Translations under genes and position numbers: made by a program
Shown: in pieces, positions 17,019-25,700 of the stretch
How the letters are laid out: the number at the start of each line of letters is the position of its first letter
How positions within the stretch are numbered: the stretch's first letter is position 1
DNA from: Alteromonas lipotrueiana
Lineage (GTDB): Bacteria > Pseudomonadota > Gammaproteobacteria > Enterobacterales > Alteromonadaceae
Length of the DNA stretch: 64,000 nucleotides
NCBI RefSeq assembly: GCF_019249245.1
Contig: NZ_JAESDK010000006.1
Location: 62,001-126,000 of the forward strand
Direction of reading: 5' to 3'
The notes under the pieces: model-generated
Databases searched by the model: none
The model's input: only the letters and a program-made list of their open reading frames with translations
What the model was told of the DNA's origin: nothing

Positions 17019-17929
17019 TATTTTCTCAGTTTGCTAATTGTCGCTAACAGACCTACCACCAGTGCGCCGGCAATAAATCCGGTAATGCCGTCAAGCACAA
17101 TGCTGGTTACAGTGGCCATCTCGCCCGTTGCAGTCAAAACGGGTTCAATAAGGTGATGCAGATACGCAATACTGTGGGTTAAAATACCGCCGCCTACCAA
17201 AAACATAGCAATGGTGCCAATAAAGGCTAACGCTTTCATAAGTAAAGGCGCACCAACAAGTAATGCCCGGCCCATAAAATGCTGTAAGCGATTAAAGCCT
17301 CCGGTTAAAGATTTTCTAATAAAATAAAGCCCGACATCATCCAGCTTCACAATGGCCGCGACCAGTCCGTAAACGCCAATAGTAATGGCGAGGCTTAAGG
17401 CACACAGCACCCCTACCTGGGTAACAAAGCTTGCCTGTTGAATAGTACCTAGCGCAATGACAACAATTTCTGCAGATAGGATAAAGTCAGTTCGAATCGC
17501 CCCTTTTATTTTTTCTTTTTCAAGCGCGACTAAATCAACCGTTTCATCCGCTAAGCGCTGTATTCGGACGCTGGCTTCGGTTGCAGAGTCTTTAGGAAAT
17601 AAACGATGAATAACCTTTTCGGCCCCTTCGTAGCACAAATATAGCCCCCCAATCACCAGTAATATTGTAATGAGTACCGGCGCCCATGCACTGATAAGTA
17701 ATGCCGCCGGAACCAAAATCACTTTGTTTAACAATGAGCCTTTTGCTACCGCCCATACCACCGGAAGTTCACGTTCGGCGCGCACGCCTTGCACCTGGTT
17801 AGCATTAAGCGCTAAGTCATCGCCTAAAACACCGGCGGTTTTTTTGGCCGCTACTTTTGACATGACCGAAACATCGTCAAGTAGGGTGGCAATGTCGTCT
17901 ATTAAAGCCAGTAAATTTGCTGCGGCCAC
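17018..17929 (-). CDS. DUF808 family inner-membrane protein (YedI-like)
   Basis: A multi-pass membrane protein of 303 residues. It begins with the family hallmark LLALIDDIATLLDDVSVMSK, then KTAGVLGDDLALNANQVQGV and AERELPVVWAVAKGS, followed by several hydrophobic segments. The molecular function of the family is unknown. I prefer the GTG at 17929, which has GGAG eight bases upstream and gives the usual short N-terminus. The ATG at 17992 would add 21 polar residues not typical of the family. Confidence 0.85.
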   Translation of the reverse strand: MAAANLLALIDDIATLLDDVSVMSKVAAKKTAGVLGDDLALNANQVQGVRAERELPVVWAVAKGSLLNKVILVPAALLISAWAPVLITILLVIGGLYLCYEGAEKVIHRLFPKDSATEASVRIQRLADETVDLVALEKEKIKGAIRTDFILSAEIVVIALGTIQQASFVTQVGVLCALSLAITIGVYGLVAAIVKLDDVGLYFIRKSLTGGFNRLQHFMGRALLVGAPLLMKALAFIGTIAMFLVGGGILTHSIAYLHHLIEPVLTATGEMATVTSIVLDGITGFIAGALVVGLLATISKLRK

Positions 17930-18028
17930 GTGCAGATCTCCGTGTTGTTGATGGTTACCACCAAAAGTAATGAATTGGTGGGGTAGAGACATAATTTGGT
18001 AAACGCTACCGGCTTTTATAGTAAATAG

Positions 18029-18862
18029 CTAGCGTTTAGCCGAGTGCTGTTTAACCCGGCTGTCAATGGTGTGTTGAAGATGTTGCGTAACCTCACTGCA
18101 GCGGACTCTGCCTTGCGTGTATTGACTGATAAATGCCAGCGTTTTATTGATATTTCCGGTGCAATTTACAGATACCGGGGCAGCCGGATCAGGTAATTGC
18201 TGTAACTGGCTCACGGTACGGGGGTCCGTAAGAATACGGGTTGTTTTACGTTGCTGAATAGTATGCGCGGCTTCTTGGGCATGCTGCAGCCTTTGCCGGG
18301 CGTGGGCTGCGGAAAAATAACTGGCTGTAGCCTGTCTCACAGAACCACTTTTGTTATCAGAAAGTGGGGAACTACTAGGTAAAGAAGGGGAAGTAGCAGA
18401 AGGGAGAACCGGTACTTCAGCGCTCTGGGATAGAGTTTGCCGGGGCGGTTCGGTTTGTACGGTGCCAGAAGCGGCGCGCAGTGTGGGTGCCTTCACAATA
18501 GTATTGTTGTCTTTGTTAACTGTCAGCCCGGATAGGGGAACATTTGTACCCTGAGGTCGCGGCGATTTATCAGAGTTCGGCACCGGAATCTGTTGCGGTG
18601 CAACCACCGGGTCTGAATAGGTATAGAGGCTGGCATTAATGACCCGAGCTTTGATATTGGGCGTCGGGGACGAGCTGGAAAAAGGCGTCAGCCATACCAG
18701 AGCACTGATAATCACAGTGTGTAGCAGCAGTGAGTTTGCCCCGGCCAACCATGACTTATGAGGCGAAGCTGGTCTGAGGCCTGAAGGGGTCGATGCCAGC
18801 CATGAGTCATTTTTTTCAGTAGCCGAGGGCGTCAGGTATGGCGGCGTTATCATTGCCTGCAT
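18029..18862 (-). CDS. Single-pass protein with TolA/TonB-like layout, function unknown
   Basis: A 277-residue protein with about 40 cytoplasmic residues, one membrane helix (LLLHTVIISALVWLTPF, about 46-62), then a long Pro/Ser/Thr-rich periplasmic stretch (about 65-175) and a C-terminal region with two Cys (CTGNINKTLAFISQYTQGRV then RC) that may form a disulfide. The layout recalls TonB or TolA, but no TonB C-terminal motif is visible. It is divergent from glnK, so the NtrC site between them might also affect it. Confidence 0.6.
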   Translation of the reverse strand: MQAMITPPYLTPSATEKNDSWLASTPSGLRPASPHKSWLAGANSLLLHTVIISALVWLTPFSSSSPTPNIKARVINASLYTYSDPVVAPQQIPVPNSDKSPRPQGTNVPLSGLTVNKDNNTIVKAPTLRAASGTVQTEPPRQTLSQSAEVPVLPSATSPSLPSSSPLSDNKSGSVRQATASYFSAAHARQRLQHAQEAAHTIQQRKTTRILTDPRTVSQLQQLPDPAAPVSVNCTGNINKTLAFISQYTQGRVRCSEVTQHLQHTIDSRVKQHSAKR

Positions 18863-18883
18863 TCTTCCTTATAAATGGGCAAG

Positions 18884-18900
18884 CGCACCATAATGGTGCA
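18884..18900 (+). promoter_or_regulatory. NtrC (GlnG) binding site upstream of glnK-amtB
   Basis: CGCACCATAATGGTGCA fits the NtrC consensus TGCACYA-N3-TGGTGCA at all but the first base and is an almost perfect dyad. It lies 64 bases upstream of the -24 element of a sigma-54 promoter, a normal enhancer distance. It indicates nitrogen-limitation control of glnK-amtB. Confidence 0.8.
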
Positions 18901-18963
18901 TCAAGCCTGGCAAATATCCATTAAATTTTATTTAAATTATTGATTTTATTTGTTTTGTTTAAG

Positions 18964-18979
18964 TGGCGTAGCATTTGTA
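18964..18979 (+). promoter_or_regulatory. Sigma-54 promoter of glnK-amtB
   Basis: TGGCGTAGCATTTGTA has TGGC at -24 and TTG at -12 with the correct spacing (consensus TGGCAC-N5-TTGCW; the -12 C is T here). It sits 51 bases before the glnK start and downstream of a near-perfect NtrC site, which supports it despite the imperfect -12. Confidence 0.7.
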
Positions 18980-19029
18980 TTACTGGTAACAACTTTTGAA
19001 ATTTATACATTACCGGTTTGGAGCCACGT

Positions 19030-19368
19030 ATGAAATTAGTCACCGCTATCATTAAACCATTTCGGTTGGATGATGTTCGCGAAGCCATATCAGAGATTGG
19101 CATAGAAGGTTTGACCGTCACTGAGGTAAAAGGTTTCGGTCGTCAGAAAGGACATACCGAACTATACCGTGGGGCTGAATATCAGGTCGATTTTCTGCCA
19201 AAAATAAAATTAGAAATTGCGGTAGACGACGCTCAGGTAGATCGCCTCGTGGAGGGCATCGCTCAGGGAGCCAAAACCGGGAAAATAGGCGATGGCAAAG
19301 TGTTTGTTTATGACCTTGAGCAAGCGGTACGTATTCGTACCGGCGAAAAAGACAGTGAAGCTTTGTAG
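19030..19368 (+). CDS. glnK: Nitrogen regulatory protein P-II (GlnK)
   Basis: A 112-residue PII signalling protein that senses 2-oxoglutarate, ATP and glutamine state and gates the ammonium channel. It opens MKLVTAIIKPFRLDDVREAI. The T-loop carries Tyr51 (RGAEYQVDF), the uridylylation site, and the C-terminal signature IGDGKVFVYDLEQAVRIRTG is present. The start at 19030 is the family start with GGAG upstream; an in-frame ATG at 19018 would add four residues. The amtB gene follows 27 bases later, the classic GlnK arrangement, so glnK is preferred over glnB. Confidence 0.95.
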   Translation: MKLVTAIIKPFRLDDVREAISEIGIEGLTVTEVKGFGRQKGHTELYRGAEYQVDFLPKIKLEIAVDDAQVDRLVEGIAQGAKTGKIGDGKVFVYDLEQAVRIRTGEKDSEAL

Positions 19369-19395
19369 CCTGAAACCGATGTGGAGATAACTCTA

Positions 19396-20643
19396 ATGGA
19401 AATAACTTTTGAGTTGGGCTATGCCCTGGATACCTTTTATTTTTTGATATGTGGCGCGTTAGTTATGTGGATGGCTGCGGGCTTTGCCATGCTTGAGGCA
19501 GGCCTGGTCAGAGCTAAAAATACGACCGAAATCCTGACTAAGAATATCGCTCTGTATGCTATAGCCTGCACCATGTATATGCTGTGTGGTTATGGGCTTA
19601 TGTACGGTGGCGCAGATTTTACCTGGGCTCTGGCTGGCATTACCGACGACGGTGCGACCGGGGTAGGCGAGAACGCAGCAACTTATGCGCCTTCTGCCGA
19701 TTTCTTCTTTCAGGTAGTGTTTGTAGCTACCGCGATGTCGATTGTTTCAGGCGCTGTGGCTGAACGCATGAAGTTGTGGGCGTTTTTAACCTTTACTGTG
19801 ATCATGACAGGTTTTATTTATCCAATGGAAGGAGCCTGGACCTGGGGCGGAGAAGCGGTATTTGGTTTATATACTCTGGCTGATTTAGGTTTTTCTGATT
19901 TTGCCGGCTCGGGGATAGTGCATATGGCTGGCGCTTCAGCTGCTCTGGCGGGGGTATTGGTATTAGGCGCGCGTAGTGGTAAATACACCGCAGGCGGTAA
20001 AATTAATGCGATACCAGGAGCCAATCTGCCCTTAGCAACCCTTGGCACCTTTATTTTATGGATGGGCTGGTTTGGCTTTAATGGTGGCTCAGTGCTGGCC
20101 ACAGCCAGTGTAGAAAGTGCTAACGCGGTTGCGGTAGTCTTTATGAATACAAATGCCGCTGCCGCTGGTGGTACTATCGCAGCACTATTACTTGCTCGGG
20201 TACTGTTTAAAAAAGCCGATTTAACGATGGCATTAAACGGGGCATTAGCGGGCTTAGTTGCAATAACTGCCGAACCTTCGACCCCTACGCCACTTCAGGC
20301 ATCACTGTTTGGGGCCTTAGGTGGATTATTGGTAGTAGTAAGTATTGTGTGGTTAGACAAACGGAAAATTGATGACCCGGTGGGTGCGATATCTGTACAT
20401 GGGGTGGTAGGGTTATTGGGACTCTTATTGGTGCCGGTCACTAATTCAGAGGTAACGTTAACCGGGCAACTGGTCGGTGCGGCAACCATCTTTGTATGGG
20501 TATTCGTAGTAAGCTTGTTGGTATGGTTAACAATAAAGGCCCTATTCGGCATAAGAGTAAGCGAAGAAGAAGAGTTCGAAGGTGTGGATACCAGCGAATG
20601 CGGCTTAGAAGCCTATCCGGATTTTGTTGGAAGTCGGAAATAA
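19396..20643 (+). CDS. amtB: Ammonium transporter AmtB
   Basis: A 415-residue Amt-family channel with about 11 membrane segments. Typical motifs are MWMAAGFAMLEAGLVRAKNT, the first pore His in GIVHMAGASAA, WMGWFGFNGGS and the second pore His in ISVHGVVGLLG. It imports ammonium and is blocked by unmodified GlnK under nitrogen excess. The ATG at 19396 has GGAG nine bases upstream; the GTG at 19381 would add five residues. It is co-transcribed with glnK and ends at a strong terminator. Confidence 0.95.
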   Translation: MEITFELGYALDTFYFLICGALVMWMAAGFAMLEAGLVRAKNTTEILTKNIALYAIACTMYMLCGYGLMYGGADFTWALAGITDDGATGVGENAATYAPSADFFFQVVFVATAMSIVSGAVAERMKLWAFLTFTVIMTGFIYPMEGAWTWGGEAVFGLYTLADLGFSDFAGSGIVHMAGASAALAGVLVLGARSGKYTAGGKINAIPGANLPLATLGTFILWMGWFGFNGGSVLATASVESANAVAVVFMNTNAAAAGGTIAALLLARVLFKKADLTMALNGALAGLVAITAEPSTPTPLQASLFGALGGLLVVVSIVWLDKRKIDDPVGAISVHGVVGLLGLLLVPVTNSEVTLTGQLVGAATIFVWVFVVSLLVWLTIKALFGIRVSEEEEFEGVDTSECGLEAYPDFVGSRK

Positions 20644-20667
20644 TAATAATAATAAGAAATTACGCCA

Positions 20668-20700
20668 AGTGTCTTATCTGTATGGATAAGACACTTTTTT
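20668..20700 (+). terminator. Rho-independent terminator of glnK-amtB
   Basis: The 11-bp perfect stem AGTGTCTTATC / GATAAGACACT with a six-base loop is followed by a run of T, 25 bases after the amtB stop. Confidence 0.9.
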
Positions 20701-21095
20701 AGTAAATAAGTAGTAGTTAAATGATCAGCAATTAATAACGGTTATTTTTACAAAGTCTGTAATGAAATAAATATCATTGTGATTGTAAAAAATTCTAATA
20801 GGTTCAAGTTCTCATTTGTCACTGGCATTCTTTAATAAACATTTGCAATACATTTTACTGCTATTTAATACTTCCTGAAAACATTAACAAATCCTAAATA
20901 ACTTTCCCTAAAATCGCTTTTGTTACAAAAAGTTAATCTATATAGACACATTACTTGCTACTGCTTTAATTAGTAATAAGAACGGTCCCCGGTAAATATA
21001 TTTTCAAGTAATGGTGCGGTCTTTGCTGTCATTCTGCTAGAAGTAAATACAAACCCTATTTTATTAATTACCTTTCTACATATCAGGAGACAACG
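20701..21095. other. AT-rich intergenic region upstream of the repeat-protein pair
   Basis: No ORF or RNA gene is recognisable here. It must contain the promoter for the gene at 21096, but no motif is clear enough to call. Confidence 0.4.
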
Positions 21096-21872
21096 ATGAA
21101 GCTACGTAATTCACAACGCCGCCGTCCGGTCTTTAAAGCGCATGCACTTACTTTAGCAAGCTTGTTTACCGCAAGCGTAGTGTCTGCCTCGGCATTTGCG
21201 ATTCCCCAAGAATCAGATAACGCTAAAGTAGAAGTAATGAAAGGCGAAACCGATGTAAAAGTTAAACAGCCAGCGCCTTCAGTAGATATTGATCAAAAAG
21301 ATGCCCAGGTCGATGTTAACGTGGGAAAAGCCACGGTAGATGTTGAGTACGAAAAACCGGATATTAATATCGATCAGCAAAAGCCTCAGGTAGATATTGA
21401 ACAGGCAGAAGCAGAAGTGGTTGTTAATTCAGCTGAGCCCGAAGTTACCGTTAATAAAGCTGAGCCAAATATTGATATTCAAACCAGCGAACCAGAAATA
21501 AAAATTGTTCGCAAGAATAAAGATGGTCAGTTGCGTGACGGAAGCGACATTGCAGCAATCAGTCAGCTCACGATAAGAGAGTTAGAATCTAAAACGGTTA
21601 AAAACGCAATGGGTGATGATGTTGGTGACATCAGTAAAGTTGTTATGAATAAAGACACCCGCAAAATGTCGCTAGTGTTAGAAGCGGGTGGTTTTTTTGG
21701 ATTCGGCGGCTCAAAAGTCGCTTTACCATTAGAAGAAGTTAAACTGGAAGGTAACAATCTGGTTTGGAATGAAAATACCAGTGTAGAGAAGTTGCCAAAA
21801 TATACAGAAGCGGGCTACACCACTCTTTCTGAAAAAAATAAGCAAATAAAAGAGCTTGTACGAAGCAATTAA
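21096..21872 (+). CDS. Exported protein with alternating-V/I repeats and a PRC-barrel-like C-terminus
   Basis: A 258-residue protein with a signal peptide to about residue 35 (ends SASAFA). Residues 43-135 are a degenerate repeat of about 9-11 residues in which V/I alternates with polar residues, punctuated by Gln, Pro or Glu (VDIDQKDAQVDVNV, INIDQQKPQVDIEQ, PEVTVNKAEPNIDI), as expected for stacked beta strands. The C-terminal about 90 residues look like a PRC-barrel (VKNAMGDDVGDISKVVMNKD then ALPLEEVKL). I know no named family with this layout. AGGAG precedes the ATG. The next gene shares the repeat. Confidence 0.75.
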   Translation: MKLRNSQRRRPVFKAHALTLASLFTASVVSASAFAIPQESDNAKVEVMKGETDVKVKQPAPSVDIDQKDAQVDVNVGKATVDVEYEKPDINIDQQKPQVDIEQAEAEVVVNSAEPEVTVNKAEPNIDIQTSEPEIKIVRKNKDGQLRDGSDIAAISQLTIRELESKTVKNAMGDDVGDISKVVMNKDTRKMSLVLEAGGFFGFGGSKVALPLEEVKLEGNNLVWNENTSVEKLPKYTEAGYTTLSEKNKQIKELVRSN

Positions 21873-21921
21873 TTTAATTCTTTTATTCGATCCAGTTTAT
21901 TTAAAGATTTAGGAGAGCATC

Positions 21922-22476
21922 ATGAAAATTACTACTTTAGGCATTGTTGTGGCCGCCGCGTTTACTGCCCAATCAGCTTATTCATTTACCCAAGACAATG
22001 GCTCGGTATCATTACCAACCGTGGAAAAAGAGGCGTCTCAAAAACCTCAGAAGATGGAACAAATTCTGTCTCAATACGATGTAAATAACAACGGCTCATT
22101 AGATAAAAACGAATTAGAACGTTATATCCAATCTAATAATTCGGCTATGCAGGGCGAAAAGCAGGCCAGAAAGGGCGATAAAGTTACCGTCACCCAAAAA
22201 CCTGCGCAAGTTACCGTTGATCAAAAACCGGCTAATATTACCGTTAAGCAGCCTAAACCTGAAGTTACTATTACCACTCAGGACCCTGATATTTCCATAG
22301 ATCAACGTAAGCCAGAAGTTACGGTAGACCAATCGGACCCCAAAGTTCGTGTGAGCGCGGGTAAGCCAGCCGTTGATGTAGAGCGCGAAGACCCCGAAAT
22401 AAATGTCGAGCAGCCGCAGGCCGATGTCTCAATTGAGTCACAAGAGCCAGAAATTGAAATTGACCAAGACCGCTAG
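21922..22476 (+). CDS. Exported EF-hand protein with the same alternating repeat
   Basis: A 184-residue secreted protein. After the signal peptide (MKITTLGIVVAAAFTAQSAYSF) comes an EF-hand loop, DVNNNGSLDKNE at about residues 53-64, likely to bind calcium. The rest (about 85-184) is a repeat of V/I-x-V/I-x-Q-x-x-P type (VTVTQKPAQVTVDQKPANIT and onward), ending IEIDQDR. It matches the repeat of the upstream gene, 49 bases away with its own AGGAG, so the two are probably co-expressed and act together. The function is unknown. Confidence 0.75.
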   Translation: MKITTLGIVVAAAFTAQSAYSFTQDNGSVSLPTVEKEASQKPQKMEQILSQYDVNNNGSLDKNELERYIQSNNSAMQGEKQARKGDKVTVTQKPAQVTVDQKPANITVKQPKPEVTITTQDPDISIDQRKPEVTVDQSDPKVRVSAGKPAVDVEREDPEINVEQPQADVSIESQEPEIEIDQDR

Positions 22477-22530
22477 GTCCTATCAGTCATAATTATTTTA
22501 AGACATTTAAATCATTATTGAATAAAAAGG

Positions 22531-22556
22531 AGCCAACTGAGTTGGCTTCTTCTTTT
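22531..22556 (+). terminator. Rho-independent terminator after the repeat-protein pair
   Basis: AGCCAAC / GTTGGCT with a three-base loop is followed by TCTTCTTTT, 54 bases after the stop codon. Confidence 0.8.
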
Positions 22557-22621
22557 AATGAAAGACAAAAATATATAAAATCAAATTCATCCTAAGTATT
22601 TTTTAGAGCAAGAGAGATTTA

Positions 22622-22747
22622 GGACACCCACCGTTCGAGAAATTTGGAGAAATTTGGGACATCCACTTTAAAAACGCAGTATAAAAACTCAAGACACCCA
22701 CCGTTTGAGAGTGAAAAGTAAAGTCTGGGACATCCATCCTAAGATGG
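22622..22747. repeat. REP-like motifs upstream of the RAYT gene
   Basis: Two related blocks occur: GGACACCCACCGTTCGAGA (22622-22640) with GGGACATCCAC ending at 22667, and AGACACCCACCGTTTGAGA (22692-22710) with GGGACATCCAT ending at 22747. GGACACCCAC is the reverse complement of GTGGGTGTCC, found elsewhere in this window. They directly precede the transposase gene, as REP elements do around RAYT genes. Confidence 0.7.
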
Positions 22748-22847
22748 AAGCTAATGAAATAAATTTTTTAATCTGGCTTTAGGTACAGTAGTTTTTTATA
22801 CAGTCTTACGTCAAATTGATGTATTGATAATTAACTCCTGAACTTAT

Positions 22848-23792
22848 ATGCCCAGACCAAGAAAAAGCTTAGTGTCACTATCCGATACACCTTATTATCA
22901 TTGTATCTCACGATGCGTTCGCCGGGCGTTTCTGTGTGGACGGGACAAATTTTCGGGCAGAAGCTATGAACATCGCCGGCACTGGGTAGAAGATCGCTTG
23001 TTATTTCTCGGGTCGGTATTTGGTATAAACATCTGCGCCTATGCGGTGATGAGTAATCATACTCACGTAGTACTTCACGTTGACAAAGACAGAGTTCAGC
23101 AATGGACCACTGATGAAGTATTGCAGCGCTGGCATCAACTCCACAAAGGCACAATACTCACTAATCGGTATTTGAATACCGCCGAAAGAGCGACTATGTC
23201 TTCGGCCGAAATTACAAGTGTAGAAAGTACCGCAGCAATCTATCGCCAGCGCCTGTATGATATTAGTTGGTTTATGCGTCTTTTGAACGAACCAATTGCC
23301 AGGCGGGCGAACAAAGAAGATAACTGTACAGGGCGTTTTTGGGAAGGACGCTTCAAATCTCAAGCTCTTCTGGGTGAGACCGCATTGGCAGCCTGTATGG
23401 CCTATGTTGATTTGAATCCGATGCGCGCTGGCCTGGCGAAATCCCCGAAGCAGTCATCGTATACAAGTATAAAAAAGCGTATCAAAGCAGCGAAGAATCA
23501 AAAGCAGCCCCGTCGGCTTAGCCCTTTTATTGGGCAATCATCAAAAAGGTTATCCTCTGGCCTGCCATTTCTATTGAAAGATTATATACAAATAGTTGAG
23601 CTCACTAGTCGCCAGTATTATGCAACTAAAGGTAGTCGATTACCGGCATCGATATCCATGCTGGAAAATTCAACATTAGCGATTGAAGAATGGTACTGGC
23701 TGGTGGCTAATATAGAGAAAAAATTTAGTACCCATATCAGTCTGGGCGTGGCCCAAAAAAAGTTAAAACAGCAGAAAGTTACTATCGCCTAA
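22848..23792 (+). CDS. REP-associated tyrosine transposase (RAYT, Y1_Tnp family)
   Basis: A 314-residue single-strand DNA transposase of the HUH class. The metal-binding motif is HTHVVLH in MSNHTHVVLHVD. Further on are SWFMRLLNEPIARRAN, GRFWEGRFKSQAL and the catalytic-Tyr region AYVDLNPMRAGLA, all typical of RAYTs. Such proteins cut at REP hairpins and are domesticated transposases in many genomes. The gene stands alone, with GTG(G/A)GTGTCC-type motifs on both sides. The start ATGCCCAGACCAAG (MPRPRK) is the usual family N-terminus. Confidence 0.92.
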   Translation: MPRPRKSLVSLSDTPYYHCISRCVRRAFLCGRDKFSGRSYEHRRHWVEDRLLFLGSVFGINICAYAVMSNHTHVVLHVDKDRVQQWTTDEVLQRWHQLHKGTILTNRYLNTAERATMSSAEITSVESTAAIYRQRLYDISWFMRLLNEPIARRANKEDNCTGRFWEGRFKSQALLGETALAACMAYVDLNPMRAGLAKSPKQSSYTSIKKRIKAAKNQKQPRRLSPFIGQSSKRLSSGLPFLLKDYIQIVELTSRQYYATKGSRLPASISMLENSTLAIEEWYWLVANIEKKFSTHISLGVAQKKLKQQKVTIA

Positions 23793-24104
23793 TAAACCCC
23801 CATTCTTAGCTCTCATAACTCGTCTTCCCTATTTGTCACCTGCATTGTGTATTTTTTATCATCATGGATGAACTTAATTAAAGTCGCCCATAAATAATCG
23901 CTTATAAACTGACATTAAAATTACAGAAAACAAAAATTAAATGTAAAGTGAGTGTCCAAAGTACAGCCTCAAAGTACAGCCTCAAAGTACAGCCTAAAGT
24001 TTTTGTGAGTGTCCAAAATAATAGTGAGTGTCCATAAGGATTCGTCTCCATAAGCTTTTTATTGAAAAAGCTGTGACGTTTCGTTATAAGTTGGCTACTT
24101 TATA
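23793..24104 (+). repeat. REP-like motifs and a 13-bp triple tandem after the RAYT gene
   Basis: GTGAGTGTCC occurs at 23948-23957, 24005-24014 and 24024-24033; the last two are spaced 19 bases apart, as in the 28-29 kb array. Directly after the first copy, CAAAGTACAGCCT is repeated three times in tandem (23957-23995). No ORF was seen in this gap. Confidence 0.75.
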
Positions 24105-24458
24105 ATGTCAGTTACCGTCAATATGCGTCTTGTTCGTCAGCAACATCACACACCTCATGGAACGCTCGATATTTGTTATGATCGGTTTACCACACGATTT
24201 TCAGTGATATCCCAAACCAAACCTGTTTATCACTGTTGGTTAGGCTTATGGCCCTTCAGACGTGTTAACCTGATATTGAATCAACAGCCGTACCAACTAA
24301 GAATTTTCTGGTTTATCTTATGGCGAGCGCGCCTGAAAGGCCCAGTCGGCTTCAAAATTGATGAACTATTAAATGCTCGTAAAAGGCAATCTTATATTTT
24401 TGCCGGATACACGACGATAATATTGATATTCCGAGTTGGTGTAAGCGTGCTAAGTTAG
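24105..24458 (+). CDS. Hypothetical protein
   Basis: A 117-residue frame without a recognised family. It is rich in aromatic and basic residues, with possible membrane segments near WFILWRARLKG and YTTIILIFRVGVSVL. The start could be the ATG at 24105 or that at 24123 (MRLVRQ); neither has a strong ribosome site. It may be a real small gene or a remnant between the RAYT locus and the glycosyltransferase. Confidence 0.4.
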   Translation: MSVTVNMRLVRQQHHTPHGTLDICYDRFTTRFSVISQTKPVYHCWLGLWPFRRVNLILNQQPYQLRIFWFILWRARLKGPVGFKIDELLNARKRQSYIFAGYTTIILIFRVGVSVLS

Positions 24459-24496
24459 TGATATCGCAGAATTGACCGTATTGTAACCAACAATAC

Positions 24497-25339
24497 TCAA
24501 TAGGGATTTTGAGTCATATATGCCTGAATTTCTTCATAGCTTGGAAGTCGGCGAACTTTCAATCCCCTAGTATCATAATCTTGGTTAATTAATCCGTTCT
24601 GGGCAAATGCATGCAACCATTCTTTTAAAGGATATGTTCCCCAAATGTTGCGATATCGCTGAGCATTATTCACAATATCTGATAAATGATTGATAGGGGG
24701 ATCTACACGAGGGTGAAACTGATGCAACACCTTATCAGGCAAGATATACAACGACATGTCCGCCTGTTTGCAGCGTGTGGTAAAATCCACATCACTTACG
24801 CCGAAGCCTTCATACTGCTCATCAAAACAGCCAATCTTGATAAAGTCTCTTAGCAATATAGCGAACCAGTATGTATTGAACCCGCTAAAGTGTGGGTCGT
24901 CTTGCCTGAAGCAATAATCTTCATCCGGACGGCACTGTGCTTCCTTCTGCAACGCAGAATAATTAAAGGTTTTGGGTGTGTGACACAAATAAAGAATTTG
25001 GCTGGTCACTACTCGTCCGGGTCGCATTGCCTCAACCACATGGGTGAAAAAGTTGTGCGGACACAGACAATCAACATCCATGTAAATTATATGCTCATGC
25101 ATACAAGCCAAAAATCCCTTATTGCGGGCTTTCGTAATTGGCAATACATCGTGAGTCATAAACTTGTGGCGGATTGAAAAACAGGGGCTGGTCAACAATG
25201 ATGTGGGGCACGGTGAAGTCATCCATACCACAATAAGTTCATCGGGTTTTTGGTCGGCCTGTTCGATGCTTGAGACCAGGTTAATTAACTGGTCGATCCG
25301 GTTCTTCACTATGGTTACAACGCTGACAGATGGATGCAT
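24497..25339 (-). CDS. Family 2 glycosyltransferase
   Basis: A 280-residue GT-A fold sugar transferase. It opens MHPSVSVVTIVKNRIDQLIN, has the donor-binding DxD motif as MDVDC, and a later FEGFGVSDVDFTTR-like region (YEGFGVSDVDF) typical of GT2/GT27 domains. It has no membrane segment and probably adds a sugar in surface polysaccharide synthesis; donor and acceptor are unknown. The start at 25339 has AGGAGGGA upstream; the longer frame to 25378 is unlikely. It stands alone with no polysaccharide cluster nearby. Confidence 0.82.
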   Translation of the reverse strand: MHPSVSVVTIVKNRIDQLINLVSSIEQADQKPDELIVVWMTSPCPTSLLTSPCFSIRHKFMTHDVLPITKARNKGFLACMHEHIIYMDVDCLCPHNFFTHVVEAMRPGRVVTSQILYLCHTPKTFNYSALQKEAQCRPDEDYCFRQDDPHFSGFNTYWFAILLRDFIKIGCFDEQYEGFGVSDVDFTTRCKQADMSLYILPDKVLHQFHPRVDPPINHLSDIVNNAQRYRNIWGTYPLKEWLHAFAQNGLINQDYDTRGLKVRRLPSYEEIQAYMTQNPY

Positions 25340-25700
25340 ATTGTTGTCCCTCCTTAGCACAATGCAGATACTGAGCACGGAACTGCAACATTAAAACGTC
25401 CCGACAATACTTCCGACGACCTACAGCTACCCACAAAAATGGCTAACGTGTCACCGATAGTTGATTTGTTACAACCGGTAAACAAGCGTAATTTGTGCCA
25501 GTCTGATAAATAGAAAATAATTCGAGATTAAGGGAAGTTTTGCCGCGCCGAATGGCATCAGTAAGGTGTTAAGCGACCTCTAAAAAAAATAAACATCAGA
25601 TGACTTAATAGGAAGAGTATTAATTTTAGTAAATATTACATCGTATTTACAATGTTGTATGATAATTTGCTCAACACTATTGTTTTTATAAGAGAAAACT
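25340..25700. other. Divergent intergenic region
   Basis: This stretch separates the glycosyltransferase from the gamma-glutamyltransferase and should carry both promoters. No specific operator or RNA was recognised. Confidence 0.4.
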
